Origin: Candidatus Fermentithermobacillaceae bacterium UBA3907
GTDB lineage: Bacteria > Bacillota > Sulfobacillia > Fermentithermobacillales > Fermentithermobacillaceae
Length of the DNA: 20,504 bases
Reading direction: 5' to 3'
Assembly (NCBI GenBank): GCA_002391545.1
Contig: DGFF01000013.1
Location: forward strand, 1,571-22,074
Shown: piece after piece, positions 1 through 7,879 of the stretch
Position numbering within the stretch: the stretch's first letter is position 1
Layout: each line of letters begins with the position of its first letter
The notes under the pieces: model-generated
The model's database searches: none
Told to the model about the DNA's origin: nothing
Seen by the model: only the letters and a program-made list of their open reading frames with translations
Program-made: the position numbers and the translations under genes

Positions 1-15
1 GTAGTTACAAAAATT

Positions 16-25
16 AGGGAGTGAT
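16..25 (+). promoter_or_regulatory. Ribosome binding site deciding the rpsJ start
   Basis: The bases AGGGAGTGAT form a Shine-Dalgarno-like stretch whose GGGAG core (17-21) lies 8 bases before the GTG at 30. The upstream in-frame GTG at 21 lies inside this site and has no usable site of its own, so it is rejected as the start. Confidence 0.7.
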
Positions 26-29
26 CAAT

Positions 30-341
30 GTGGCAAGGCAAAAAATTAGAGTTCGGTTAAGAGCCTTCGACCACGAGATCTTAGACCAGTCAGCCAGTAG
101 GATAGTTGAAACTGCGAAGAGAACAGGGGCTATTGTATCAGGTCCTGTACCTCTTCCCACAGAGAGAAGCGTTTACACTATTCTAACTGCTCCAAATGGA
201 GAAAAGGACATTCGAGAACAGTTTGAGATGAGGGTTCATAAACGTCTGATTGACATAATTGACCCTACAACTAAAACTATGGATGCTCTTACAAGGCTGG
301 ATTTGCCTGCTGGCGTGGATATAGAAATCAAGGCTGTGTAA
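30..341 (+). CDS. rpsJ: 30S ribosomal protein S10
   Basis: S10 is a 30S head protein and, in the NusB-S10 pair, a transcription antitermination factor. The product reads VARQKIRVRLRAFDHEILD at its N-terminus, which matches the start of S10 in other bacteria, and the 103-residue length is normal. The GTG at 30 is preferred to the in-frame GTG at 21 because only 30 has a correctly spaced ribosome binding site and it gives the family N-terminus. It is the first gene of the S10 block; rplC follows after 33 bases. The window opens only 29 bases upstream, so the usual promoter or tuf neighbour cannot be seen. Confidence 0.97.
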   Translation: MARQKIRVRLRAFDHEILDQSASRIVETAKRTGAIVSGPVPLPTERSVYTILTAPNGEKDIREQFEMRVHKRLIDIIDPTTKTMDALTRLDLPAGVDIEIKAV

Positions 342-374
342 AATTGCGGCTTTTTATAGAGGAGGTGCTGTGCT

Positions 375-995
375 ATGAAGGCCATCCTAGGTAAGAAGGT
401 AGGGATGACCCAGATATTCGATGAGGAAGGTAATCTTATACCTGTAACAGTCCTTGAAGCCGGTCCTTGCACAGTCGTCGATGTGAGAACTGAAGAAAAA
501 CACGGATATAATGCAGTGCAACTTGGATTTGGTTTCGTGAACGAGGGGCGTCTTACAAAACCTCAAAAGGGATATTTTAAGAGTAAGGGAGTAGCTCCTA
601 CCAGGTACCTTAGGGAATTTAGAATTGAGCCTGGTACTGAGTACAAAATTGGTGACCAGATAAAGGCTGATGTATTCAAATCTGGAGACTACGTGGACGT
701 TACAGGAACATCGCTTGGAAAAGGATTTGCTGGTAGCGTCAAGAGATGGAATCTGAAACGCGGGCCTACTTCCCATGGTTCAAAACACCACAGGAAGCCA
801 GGATCTCTTCAGGCGAGAGATGCAGCTCGTGTATGGAAAGGCAGAAAATTGCCAGGTCATAAAGGCAGTGAAAGAGTTACCATAAGAAATCTAAAAGTAG
901 TGGATGTAGATCCCGAGAAGAACGTGCTTCTTGTGTATGGAGGCGTACCTGGAAGCAGAGGATCCTTGGTTATGATCAAAGAGGCTTCTCGGTGA
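375..995 (+). CDS. rplC: 50S ribosomal protein L3
   Basis: L3 binds 23S rRNA early in 50S assembly, and a long loop reaches toward the peptidyl-transferase centre. The product is 206 residues, the usual length. The N-terminus MKAILGKKVGMTQIF and the segment KGFAGSVKRW...RGPTSHGSKHHRKPGS are family hallmarks. The start has a strong GGAGG 9 bases upstream. The central loop at about residues 142-163 (GSLQARDAARVWKGRKLPG) differs from the common GS(I/M)G...P..RVFKG form: it lacks the glycine after GS and the proline before RV, although its length matches the Bacillus loop. The downstream rplD follows after 30 bases. Confidence 0.97.
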   Translation: MKAILGKKVGMTQIFDEEGNLIPVTVLEAGPCTVVDVRTEEKHGYNAVQLGFGFVNEGRLTKPQKGYFKSKGVAPTRYLREFRIEPGTEYKIGDQIKADVFKSGDYVDVTGTSLGKGFAGSVKRWNLKRGPTSHGSKHHRKPGSLQARDAARVWKGRKLPGHKGSERVTIRNLKVVDVDPEKNVLLVYGGVPGSRGSLVMIKEASR

Positions 996-1025
996 AGCAC
1001 ACAAGCTTGGTAAGGAGGGAGCCTC

Positions 1026-1649
1026 GTGCCGGAAGCGGATGTTTACAATAGGCAAGGGGATAAGATAGGAACGGTGAACCTGCCCGAAAAATTGTTTGGG
1101 TCAGAGGTTAACCAGGCCCTAATAAGAGAAGCTGTTCTTGCCCATTTGAATAATCAAAGGGTAGGTACGGCCAAAGTCAAGACAAGAGCGGAAGTCAGAG
1201 GAGGCGGTCGGAAGCCTTGGAGGCAGAAGGGTCTGGGAAGAGCCAGGCATGGAAGCATTAGGTCGCCTATCTGGAAAGGTGGCGGCGTGGTCTTTGGGCC
1301 ACAGCCCAGGGATTTCAGTACGCCTTTACCCAAGAAGAAAAAGCGACAAGCTTTGGCGTCTGCTCTTTCGTTAAAGGCGTCTGAGGGCGAGGTTTTGGTT
1401 CTTGATGAACTTAAGATGACTCAGCCCAAGACAAAAGAGATCTATGAATTGCTCAAGAAGTTGGGAGCCGAAAAAAGTTCCCTGATTGTTACTGCAGACA
1501 ATGAGCCCAATGTGGTTCTTTCGTCTCGAAATATTCCGGGTGTAAAGGTCACTACTGCGTGGCAGGTATCTACCTATGATGCCGTGTCCAAGCAGTATCT
1601 AGTGATTACACAAGATGCACTCCGTAAGATGGAGGAGGTATTCGCATGA
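1026..1649 (+). CDS. rplD: 50S ribosomal protein L4
   Basis: L4 binds 23S rRNA domain I, and its loop lines the nascent-peptide exit tunnel. In enterobacteria it also represses its own operon; nothing here shows that this happens in this organism. The product is 207 residues. The tunnel-loop signature GGGRKPWRQKGLGRARHGS followed by SPIWKGGGVVFGPQPR is clear. Translation starts at GTG 1026 behind AAGGAGGG. The end overlaps rplW by four bases (ATGA), which suggests coupling by reinitiation. Confidence 0.97.
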   Translation: MPEADVYNRQGDKIGTVNLPEKLFGSEVNQALIREAVLAHLNNQRVGTAKVKTRAEVRGGGRKPWRQKGLGRARHGSIRSPIWKGGGVVFGPQPRDFSTPLPKKKKRQALASALSLKASEGEVLVLDELKMTQPKTKEIYELLKKLGAEKSSLIVTADNEPNVVLSSRNIPGVKVTTAWQVSTYDAVSKQYLVITQDALRKMEEVFA

Positions 1650-1936
1650 ACTTGACGGCCAGAGATATTATTATCGAACCCATTATTACTGAGAAAAGTA
1701 ACGATCTCGCAGCAGAGGGAACGTATACATTTAAGGTGCACCCGAAAGCCACCAAGGCCGACATCCAGCATGCGGTCGAGGAGATATTTAAGGTTAAGGT
1801 TGAAAGGGTTAACACCATATCGATGAAGGGAAAGGCCAGGCGAATGGGCTATTACTCGGGTAGGACGTCAAGTTGGAAGAAAGCCATGGTAACCTTAGCG
1901 CCAGGACATAAAATAGAATTCTTCGAGGGTATTTAG
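1646..1936 (+). CDS. rplW: 50S ribosomal protein L23
   Basis: L23 sits at the exit of the peptide tunnel and is the docking site for trigger factor and SRP. The product has 96 residues, normal for the family. It shows DIIIEPIITEKSNDLA near the N-terminus and the C-terminal segment with R-M-G-Y-Y-S-G-R-T-S-S-W-K-K-A. Its ATG overlaps the rplD stop (ATGA), and the ribosome binding site GGAGG lies in the end of rplD. rplB follows after 24 bases. Confidence 0.96.
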   Translation: MNLTARDIIIEPIITEKSNDLAAEGTYTFKVHPKATKADIQHAVEEIFKVKVERVNTISMKGKARRMGYYSGRTSSWKKAMVTLAPGHKIEFFEGI

Positions 1937-1960
1937 GACACCGTAAGGGAGGGAAATTGG

Positions 1961-2788
1961 TTGCCAGTAAAAGATTACAAGCCAACATCACCCGGGCTTC
2001 GCCAGCGAGTGTCTGGTACTTTTGAAGAAATAACCAAGACGGAACCGGAAAAGAGTCTAGTTGTTTCTAAAAAGAAATCAGCAGGGCGAGATGCTAGCGG
2101 AAAGATAACTGTGCGCCATCGCGGTGGCGGTACCAAGCAGTTGGTACGAATCGTAGACTTTAAGCGGGACAAAGATGGCGTCCCTGGTAAAGTGGCGGCT
2201 ATCGAATACGATCCTGGAAGGTCTGCACGTTTGGCACTTATCCACTACGCTGACGGGGAGAAGAGGTACATATTGGCTCCCGTTGGAGTTAACGTAGGCG
2301 ATACGATTATGTCTGGACCAGATGCGGATATAAAGCCTGGGAACGCTCTGCCACTTGAAAACATTCCTACGGGCACTTTCGTTCATAATGTAGAGATGGT
2401 GCCTGGTAAAGGTGGTCAGATGGCAAGAGCTGCAGGTGCCCAGGTCCAACTTATGGCTAAAGAGGGCGGATTCGCGTTGTTGCGGCTGGCTTCAGGAGAG
2501 CAAAGGAAAGTGCCTGTACAATGTAAAGCCACCGTAGGGCAAGTGGGTAATGTGGAACACGAAAACTTGAGCCTGGGAAAGGCAGGCAAGACCAGGCATT
2601 TGGGATGGCGCCCCAGCGTGAGAGGTTCGGCCATGAATCCTGTGGATCATCCCCACGGCGGGGGAGAAGGCAAGGCTCCTATTGGATTACCAGGGCCTGT
2701 GACTCCTTGGGGTAAGCCGACGCTGGGTTATAAGACGAGGAAGAAGAACAAACCGTCAGATCAATATATAGTCAAGCGAAGAAAATAA
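1961..2788 (+). CDS. rplB: 50S ribosomal protein L2
   Basis: L2 is a primary 23S rRNA binder needed for subunit association and peptidyl-transferase activity. The product is 275 residues, the usual size. It begins MPVKDYKPTSPGLRQ and carries the near-invariant NPVDHPHGGGEGK motif, with the histidine long linked to peptidyl-transferase activity, and a basic C-terminus (KTRKKNK...VKRRK). The start is TTG, with GGGAGGGAAA just upstream; no ATG or GTG nearby gives the family N-terminus. Confidence 0.97.
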   Translation: MPVKDYKPTSPGLRQRVSGTFEEITKTEPEKSLVVSKKKSAGRDASGKITVRHRGGGTKQLVRIVDFKRDKDGVPGKVAAIEYDPGRSARLALIHYADGEKRYILAPVGVNVGDTIMSGPDADIKPGNALPLENIPTGTFVHNVEMVPGKGGQMARAAGAQVQLMAKEGGFALLRLASGEQRKVPVQCKATVGQVGNVEHENLSLGKAGKTRHLGWRPSVRGSAMNPVDHPHGGGEGKAPIGLPGPVTPWGKPTLGYKTRKKNKPSDQYIVKRRK

Positions 2789-2810
2789 TGGAAGGAAGGA
2801 GGGGGCGATT

Positions 2811-3095
2811 ATGAGCCGATCCAAGAAAAAGGGACCCTATGTTGACAAGAAACTCCTTGCGAAGGTTAGGGCCATGAACGAAAAAGGTGAAAAAAGAGTT
2901 ATAAGGACATGGGCTAGGAGCTCTACCATCGTTCCCGAGATGGTCGGTCATACAATTGCGGTTCATGATGGCCGTAAACATGTGCCCGTTTACATTACTG
3001 AAGATGCTGTGGGGCATAAGTTAGGCGAATTCGCTCCCACACGTACGTTTAGGGGCCATGGAGCGCACACACAGCGTTCCACTGCACTAAAGTAA
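2811..3095 (+). CDS. rpsS: 30S ribosomal protein S19
   Basis: S19 is a 30S head protein that contacts S13 and the A-site side of the decoding region. The product is 94 residues, normal in length, beginning MSRSKKKGPYVDKKLL and containing the conserved run RTWARSSTIVPEMVGHTIAV and GHKLGEFAPTRTF. It starts with ATG behind GGAGGGGG, 22 bases after rplB. Confidence 0.97.
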   Translation: MSRSKKKGPYVDKKLLAKVRAMNEKGEKRVIRTWARSSTIVPEMVGHTIAVHDGRKHVPVYITEDAVGHKLGEFAPTRTFRGHGAHTQRSTALK

Positions 3096-3114
3096 GGGGG
3101 TCTATTCAGAACTC

Positions 3115-3456
3115 ATGGAAGCGCGATGTGTAGTGAAACATATAAGAATGTCCCCCTCTAAAGTGGGCATAGTGGCCGACCTTGTGCGGGGGAAACCAGT
3201 TGATGAAGCGCTAGCTATTTTGAGGTTTACTCCTAAAAAGGCAAGCGTAGTTGTGGAAAAGGCTATCCGCTCGGCAATAGCCAATGCGGAAAATAATCAT
3301 GATATGAGTCGGGATGAGCTCTATATATCTGAGATATATGTAGGACCAGGTCCTACCCTGAAAAGATATCGTCCTAGAGCTAGAGGACAAGCTCATCCAA
3401 TTAAGAAGAGGACGTCACATTTGACTGTGGTACTGAAAGAAAGAGAGGAGGGTTAA
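3115..3456 (+). CDS. rplV: 50S ribosomal protein L22
   Basis: L22 spans the 50S subunit with a long hairpin lining the exit tunnel beside L4. The product has 113 residues, the same as in Bacillus. It shows RMSPSKVGIVADLVRGKPV near the N-terminus, SAIANAENN in the middle, and a hairpin with RYRPRARGQAHPIKKRTSH. The nearest good ribosome binding site, AAGGGGG at 3094-3100, ends 14 bases before the ATG, which is long. No alternative start codon lies between the upstream stop and this ATG in the same frame. Confidence 0.96.
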   Translation: MEARCVVKHIRMSPSKVGIVADLVRGKPVDEALAILRFTPKKASVVVEKAIRSAIANAENNHDMSRDELYISEIYVGPGPTLKRYRPRARGQAHPIKKRTSHLTVVLKEREEG

Positions 3457-3460
3457 AGAC

Positions 3461-4123
3461 TTGGGTCAGAAAGTTCATCCAAAGGGACTTCGTGTGGGTG
3501 TGATATATGATTGGGATTCCAGATGGTTTGCTACCAAGGATTTTTCCGAGCTCCTCCTCGAAGACAAGATGATAAGGGATTACATCAAAGAGAATCTGGG
3601 GCAGGCGGGAATTCCCAGAATTGAGATTGAGCGAAAGCCGCAGGAGATCACAATATTTATCCATGCTGCTAGGCCTGGAATGGTCATAGGACGTGGAGGA
3701 AGTGGTATTGAGAATCTTCGTAAGGAACTGGCTAAACGAACTGGCAAAAGAGTGAATATTCATTGCATCGAAGTGAAGAGTCCAGAAACTGATGCGCAGC
3801 TAGTAGCTGAAAACGTAGCTGAGTCAATAGCCAGAAGGGTGTCTTACAGGCGGGCCATGCGTCAAGCTATCCAGAGAGCTATGAGATCAGGTGCAAAGGG
3901 CATAAAAATAAGGGTGTCCGGTCGTTTGCAGGGCGCCGAGATCGCTCGAAGTGAGACTGCAAGCGAAGGCACAGTTCCGTTGCACACGTTGAGGGCCGAT
4001 ATAGACTACGGGTTTGCAGAGGCCCATACAACGTATGGTCGTATTGGGGTTAAAGTATGGATTTACAAAGGAGATATTCAGCCCTCGAAATCCCAAGCCA
4101 AAGTTGCTGAGGGAGGTAATTGA
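3461..4123 (+). CDS. rpsC: 30S ribosomal protein S3
   Basis: S3 forms part of the mRNA entry channel with S4 and S5. The product is 220 residues, starting MGQKVHPKGLRVGV. The KH-type RNA-binding domain is visible at about residues 73-90 (GMVIGRGGSGIENLRKEL), and the C-terminal domain contains YRRAMRQAIQRAMR and the GIKIRVSGRLQGAEIAR motif. The start is TTG with GGAGGG about 9 bases upstream. It lies 4 bases after rplV and 3 bases before rplP. Confidence 0.97.
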   Translation: MGQKVHPKGLRVGVIYDWDSRWFATKDFSELLLEDKMIRDYIKENLGQAGIPRIEIERKPQEITIFIHAARPGMVIGRGGSGIENLRKELAKRTGKRVNIHCIEVKSPETDAQLVAENVAESIARRVSYRRAMRQAIQRAMRSGAKGIKIRVSGRLQGAEIARSETASEGTVPLHTLRADIDYGFAEAHTTYGRIGVKVWIYKGDIQPSKSQAKVAEGGN

Positions 4124-4126
4124 TAT

Positions 4127-4591
4127 ATGTTAATGCCAAAACGTGTGAAGTATAGGAAACAACAAAGGGGTCGGATGAAAGGCAAGGCTTCACGCGGAAA
4201 CGAGATATATTATGGTGAGTACGGACTTATGGCGTTGGAGCCGGCGTGGATCACCGATAGGCAAATAGAAGCTGCCAGAGTTGCCCTTACCCGATACATG
4301 AAAAGAGGCGGTAAGGTGTGGATCCGGATATTTCCGGATAAGCCCTTTACGAAAAAGCCGGCTGAAACCAGAATGGGGAGCGGCAAAGGAAACCCAGAAT
4401 ATTGGGTGGCTGTAGTAAAGCCTGGACGCATTCTTTTTGAAGTTGCAGGAGTTCCTGAGGAGGTAGCTCAGGAAGCTCTTAGACTGGCAAGCACGAAGCT
4501 GCCAATTAAAACCAAGTTCGTGAAGAGACCCGAGGTAATGGGTGTTACACGGGAAAAGGCGGTGACTGAAGATGAAAGCGCAGGAAATTAG
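4127..4591 (+). CDS. rplP: 50S ribosomal protein L16
   Basis: L16 helps organise the A-site tRNA region of the 50S subunit. The first ATG gives MLMPKRVKYRKQQRGRMKG, which is the standard family N-terminus. Further hallmarks are GLMALEPAWITDRQIEAAR, the loop around RIFPDKPFTKKPAETRMGSGKG, and the C-terminal ALRLASTKLPIKTKFV. At 154 residues it is about 8-15 residues longer than usual because of an acidic C-terminal tail (VTEDESAGN). This tail is read through the first 20 bases of rpmC. Confidence 0.97.
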   Translation: MLMPKRVKYRKQQRGRMKGKASRGNEIYYGEYGLMALEPAWITDRQIEAARVALTRYMKRGGKVWIRIFPDKPFTKKPAETRMGSGKGNPEYWVAVVKPGRILFEVAGVPEEVAQEALRLASTKLPIKTKFVKRPEVMGVTREKAVTEDESAGN

Positions 4592-4781
4592 AAAGATGAC
4601 CGATGTAGAGTTGGATAAAACTCTTTTGGATCTTAAAGATGAACTTTTCAATTTGCGCTTTCAGCTCGCTACTGGGCAGCTTGATAATGTTATGAGGATA
4701 AGCGAAGTTAAGCGGTCTATAGCACGGGTGAAGACTATTCAGCGCCAAAGAGAATTAGGAAGGTTGGCCCAGGAGGGTTAG
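4572..4781 (+). CDS. rpmC: 50S ribosomal protein L29
   Basis: L29 is a small two-helix protein next to L23 at the tunnel exit. The product is 69 residues, beginning MKAQEIRKMTDVELDKTL. It contains the hallmark LKDELFNLRFQLATGQLDN and a basic C-terminal helix. The ATG lies 20 bases inside rplP, in another frame, so translation of the two genes is probably coupled. rpsQ follows after 4 bases. Confidence 0.95.
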   Translation: MKAQEIRKMTDVELDKTLLDLKDELFNLRFQLATGQLDNVMRISEVKRSIARVKTIQRQRELGRLAQEG

Positions 4782-4785
4782 AATT

Positions 4786-5067
4786 ATGGAGCAGCGAGGA
4801 AAACGCAGGAAAATGATGGGAGTCGTTGTAAGCGACAAGATGGATAAGACAAGAGTCGTAGCGGTTGACACCTGGAAAGTCCACCCCCTTTACGGGAAGC
4901 GGATGAAGTCGACCAAAAAGGTGCAGGCCCATGACGAAGAAAACATTACATCTGTTGGGGATAAAGTGCTTATTGTTGAGACTAGGCCCTTGTCCAAGCA
5001 TAAGAGATGGACAATAGCAGAAGTGTTGGAAACGTCAAATAGGCCTGTTGGGGGTGACCGGACTTGA
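4786..5067 (+). CDS. rpsQ: 30S ribosomal protein S17
   Basis: S17 is an OB-fold protein that binds helix 11 of 16S rRNA early in 30S assembly. The product has 93 residues. It shows GRKM-like start features (GKRRKMMGVVVSDKMDKT), HPLYGKRMKSTKKVQAHDE and VLIVETRPLSKHKRW, all typical. The ATG follows AGGAGGG by 8 bases. The stop overlaps the TTG of rplN (TTGA). Confidence 0.96.
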   Translation: MEQRGKRRKMMGVVVSDKMDKTRVVAVDTWKVHPLYGKRMKSTKKVQAHDEENITSVGDKVLIVETRPLSKHKRWTIAEVLETSNRPVGGDRT

Positions 5068-5432
5068 TTCAACCGGAGACAAGGTTGAAGGTAGCCGATA
5101 ACACAGGCGCCAAAGAAATTATGTGCATAAGGATACTTGGAAGCGGTTTTAGGCGCTACGCAGGTCTGGGAGATGTGATCGTGGCTTCCGTAAAAGAGGC
5201 CACGCCAGGGGGCGTTGTAAAGAAAGGGCAAGTAGTACGGGCTGTTGTGGTGCGCACCAATACTAATGTTAGGCGTCCAGATGGAACGTATATAAAATTT
5301 GACGACAACGCAGCTGTGATACTTAAAGACGATAAAGAACCGCAGGGGACCCGCATTTTCGGACCTGTGGCTCGGGAACTTAGGGAGAAACGGTTCACTA
5401 AGATAATTTCTTTAGCCCCAGAAGTTATTTAG
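5064..5432 (+). CDS. rplN: 50S ribosomal protein L14
   Basis: L14 lies at the subunit interface and forms intersubunit bridges. The product is 122 residues, the standard length, starting MIQPETRLKVADNTGAKEIMC. It has the conserved GDVIVASVKEATPGG, VVRTNT.VRR.DG and the closing segment FGPVARELREKRFTKIISLAPEVI. The start is TTG at 5064, four bases overlapping the rpsQ stop. A GGGGGTGA site at 5050-5057 is spaced 6 bases upstream. Confidence 0.97.
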   Translation: MIQPETRLKVADNTGAKEIMCIRILGSGFRRYAGLGDVIVASVKEATPGGVVKKGQVVRAVVVRTNTNVRRPDGTYIKFDDNAAVILKDDKEPQGTRIFGPVARELREKRFTKIISLAPEVI

Positions 5433-5456
5433 CGTCTAGAGAAGGTGGTGCAGTCA

Positions 5457-5768
5457 GTGGACATACGTAAAGGTGATACGGTTCTGGTTGTAAGCGGGAA
5501 GTACAAAGGGATTAAGGGCACTGTTTTACGGGCAATGCCTAAGGAAAACAGGTTGATCGTGGAGAGAGTGAATCTGCAAAAGAAACACCAGAGGCCAACT
5601 CAGGATCTGCCTCAAGGGGGCATTATTGAGAGAGAGGGCCCAATTGACAGGTCCAACGTGATGCTTGTGTGCCCGAAGTGTTCTCGACCAACTAGGATCG
5701 GATTTACAGTAATAGATGGTGAAAAACGCAGAACCTGCAAAAAATGCGGCGAAGTCATTGACAAGTGA
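5457..5768 (+). CDS. rplX: 50S ribosomal protein L24, zinc-ribbon form
   Basis: L24 starts 50S assembly by binding the 5' end of 23S rRNA through a KOW/SH3-like domain, visible here as RKGDTVLVVSGKYKGIKGTV at residues 4-23. GTG 5457 is chosen because AAGGTGGT at 5442-5449 is spaced 7 bases before it and the N-terminus MDIRKGDTV aligns with the family; the GTGs at 5445 and 5448 fall inside that site. The product is 103 residues. The C-terminal part carries two CxxC pairs (C72/C75 and C94/C97), absent from the Bacillus protein, which suggest a bound zinc ion. Confidence 0.96.
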   Translation: MDIRKGDTVLVVSGKYKGIKGTVLRAMPKENRLIVERVNLQKKHQRPTQDLPQGGIIEREGPIDRSNVMLVCPKCSRPTRIGFTVIDGEKRRTCKKCGEVIDK

Positions 5769-5779
5769 GGTCGAGTAAT

Positions 5780-6316
5780 GTGGCGCTCAAAGAATTGTAT
5801 ACTAACGAGGTAGTCCCTGCCATGATGAAGGAATTTGGTTACAAGAATGCATTAGAGGTGCCAAAGGTCGAAAAGGTAGTTATAAGCATGGGAGTTGGCG
5901 AGGCTACTCAAAATCCAGACGCTTTGGAAGATGCTGTTAAAGATCTTACCAGAATTTCAGGTCAAAAGCCTGTAGTAACCAGAGCAAAGAGATCTATCTC
6001 GTCTTTTAAGGTTAGAGAAGGCATGAACGTAGGGTGCAAAGTTACTCTCAGGGGAAAGCGCATGTACGATTTCCTTGAGAAACTGTTTAACATAGTGCTG
6101 CCCAGGGTTAGAGATTTCCGGGGGATGTCACCTTACGCGTTTGATGGCAGGGGCAATTATTCATTAGGACTTAAAGAACAGCTTATTTTTCCTGAGATCG
6201 ATTACGATCAGGTATCAAAAATACGTGGTATGAACATTACAATTACTACTACCGCGAAAACTGATGAAGAAGCGTACTATCTTTTGAAGGCATTAGGAAT
6301 GCCTTTCAAAGAGTAA
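5780..6316 (+). CDS. rplE: 50S ribosomal protein L5
   Basis: L5 binds 5S rRNA with L18 in the central protuberance and contacts the P-site tRNA and S13. Starting at GTG 5780, the product is 178 residues beginning VALKELYTNEVVPAMMKEF, close to the family N-terminus and length. The site GAGGT at 5767-5771 is spaced 8 bases upstream. The in-frame GTG at 5765 overlaps the rplX stop and would add five residues without a good binding site. Family segments include PKVEKVVISMGVGEA, GQKPVVTRAKRSISSFKVR and LPRVRDFRG. Confidence 0.95.
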   Translation: MALKELYTNEVVPAMMKEFGYKNALEVPKVEKVVISMGVGEATQNPDALEDAVKDLTRISGQKPVVTRAKRSISSFKVREGMNVGCKVTLRGKRMYDFLEKLFNIVLPRVRDFRGMSPYAFDGRGNYSLGLKEQLIFPEIDYDQVSKIRGMNITITTTAKTDEEAYYLLKALGMPFKE

Positions 6317-6328
6317 GGAGGAGATTAC

Positions 6329-6514
6329 TTGGCTAGAAAGGCCCAGATTGAGAAGGCAAAGAAGGAGCCGAAATATCCTACGCAGCGAGTTAACCGGTGC
6401 AGCATTTGTGGCAGGTCGAGGGCTTATATAAGAAAATTCGGCCTGTGCAGACACTGTTTTAGAGAGTTGGCTCATCGCGGTGAGATTCCTGGCATAAAGA
6501 AAGCCAGCTGGTAG
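6329..6514 (+). CDS. rpsN: 30S ribosomal protein S14 type Z (zinc-binding)
   Basis: This is the short zinc-dependent S14 (61 residues), also called rpsZ. It has two CxxC pairs at C24/C27 (CSIC) and C40/C43 (CRHC), followed by FRELAHRGEIPGIKKASW. S14 sits in the 30S head near S3 and S10. The start is TTG at 6329 behind AAGGAGGAG. Its place between rplE and rpsH is the usual one. Confidence 0.97.
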   Translation: MARKAQIEKAKKEPKYPTQRVNRCSICGRSRAYIRKFGLCRHCFRELAHRGEIPGIKKASW

Positions 6515-6528
6515 GAGGGAGATTACAG

Positions 6529-6924
6529 ATGACACATGATCCTATTGGGGATATGCTTACCAGACTCCGCAATGCCGGCATGGCAAAGCATGATAAAGTG
6601 GATATTCCTTATTCCAAGATGAAGGAAAGGATCCTTGTAGTTCTAAAGGAGCAGGGGTATATTCGGGATTATGAAGTTATAGAAGGTAAGCCGTACGCAA
6701 ACCTTAGAGTGTATATGAAATATGGTCCCGGAAAGACTTGCGCAATTAATGGTATCCGTCAGATATCAAAGCCCGGGCTTCGGGTGTATGCTGGCAAAGA
6801 TGAAATTCCGAGAGTTCTCGGCGGGTTGGGGATTGCTGTCATATCTACTTCCAGTGGAATCATGGATGACAGAACAGCCCGTAGAGAAGGGGTTGGCGGA
6901 GAAGTAATATGTTACGTATGGTAG
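6529..6924 (+). CDS. rpsH: 30S ribosomal protein S8
   Basis: S8 binds the central domain of 16S rRNA and, in enterobacteria, also regulates the spc operon by binding its mRNA. The product is 131 residues, beginning MTHDPIGDMLTRLRNAGMAKH, and ends with the hallmark RREGVGGEVICYVW. It starts with ATG behind AGGAGGGAG, 14 bases after rpsN. Confidence 0.97.
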   Translation: MTHDPIGDMLTRLRNAGMAKHDKVDIPYSKMKERILVVLKEQGYIRDYEVIEGKPYANLRVYMKYGPGKTCAINGIRQISKPGLRVYAGKDEIPRVLGGLGIAVISTSSGIMDDRTARREGVGGEVICYVW

Positions 6925-6946
6925 GAAGGTACAGGAGGGTTTTCAC

Positions 6947-7483
6947 ATGTCTCGAATTGGAATAAAACCCATAAAGATACCCTCAGGGGTTTCAGTAACT
7001 TTAGAGGATAATAGGGTTACAGTTAGAGGCCCCAAGGGAACGTTGAGCAATGAGATTCATCCAGATATGCATGTATATATAGAAGAGGACTACATCAAGG
7101 TAGAGCGGCCGTCTGATGTTAAGAAGCATAAGTCGCTTCACGGCTTGACTCGTACGTTGATTGACAACATGGTCGTAGGAGTTACCGAAGGGTATCAGAA
7201 GACTTTAGAACTTTCTGGTGTAGGATACAGAGCTGCTAAGTCTGGGGAAAAAGTGATTTTGAACCTTGGGTACTCTAAACCGTGTGAGATAATACCTCCT
7301 GACGGGATTGAGATCGATGTGCCAGTTCCTACCCAGGTTGTGGTACGGGGGATCGATAAACAGAAAGTGGGGCAAGTGGCGGCTGACATAAGAAGGTTGA
7401 GACCGCCTGAGCCCTATCGAGGGACTGGAGTCAGATACGCAGGAGAGACTGTAAAGCGTAAAGTAGCAAAGGGTGCCAAGTAG
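6947..7483 (+). CDS. rplF: 50S ribosomal protein L6
   Basis: L6 lies near the sarcin-ricin loop and the base of the L7/L12 stalk. The product has 178 residues, beginning MSRIGIKPIKIPSGVSV. It contains the paired L6 repeats: VRGPKGTLS in the first half, and GVGYRAAKSGEKVILNLGYS with RPPEPYRGTGVRYAGE in the second. It starts with ATG behind AGGAGGG. Confidence 0.97.
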   Translation: MSRIGIKPIKIPSGVSVTLEDNRVTVRGPKGTLSNEIHPDMHVYIEEDYIKVERPSDVKKHKSLHGLTRTLIDNMVVGVTEGYQKTLELSGVGYRAAKSGEKVILNLGYSKPCEIIPPDGIEIDVPVPTQVVVRGIDKQKVGQVAADIRRLRPPEPYRGTGVRYAGETVKRKVAKGAK

Positions 7484-7508
7484 CCCTGTATAGGAGGGAA
7501 AACTTTCT

Positions 7509-7874
7509 ATGAATGTAAAGGATAAGCACGAAAGAAGGGCCAGGCGCCACCTAAGAGTGAGGAGAAAAGTGGTGGGGACGCCTGAACGTCCCAGACTCAA
7601 TGTTTTCAGGAGTTCAAAACATATATATGCTCAGATAATAGATGATGTTAGCCAACAGACTCTGGTAGCTGCGTCTTCAAATGAACCTGCCTTCAGAGAA
7701 CTGGGCAAATCTGGAGGTAATGTTGAAGGAGCGAGGATCGTTGGCCAAATGATCGCTGAGCGGGCTCTCGCAAAGGACATTGAAAAAGTCGTTCTCGATA
7801 GAGGCGGCCACAAGTACCATGGAAGAGTTAGAGCTTTGGCGGAAGGTGCCAGAGAGGGCGGTTTGGATTTTTAA
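7509..7874 (+). CDS. rplR: 50S ribosomal protein L18
   Basis: L18 brings 5S rRNA into the central protuberance together with L5. The product has 121 residues. It has a basic N-terminal tail rich in Arg and Lys, then GTPERPRLNVFRSSKHIYAQ, and the C-terminal DRGGHKYHGRVRALAEGARE...L.F. It starts with ATG behind AGGAGGG. rpsE follows after 16 bases if its TTG start is used. Confidence 0.97.
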   Translation: MNVKDKHERRARRHLRVRRKVVGTPERPRLNVFRSSKHIYAQIIDDVSQQTLVAASSNEPAFRELGKSGGNVEGARIVGQMIAERALAKDIEKVVLDRGGHKYHGRVRALAEGAREGGLDF

Positions 7875-7879
7875 CATGT

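Noticed and set aside
387..776. Long open frame on the minus strand opposite rplC (129 codons)
   Set aside because: It lies wholly opposite a clear L3 gene, has no recognisable domain and no sign of its own ribosome binding site. Similar minus-strand frames opposite rplP, adk, ecfA2 and truA are shadows of the coding strand.
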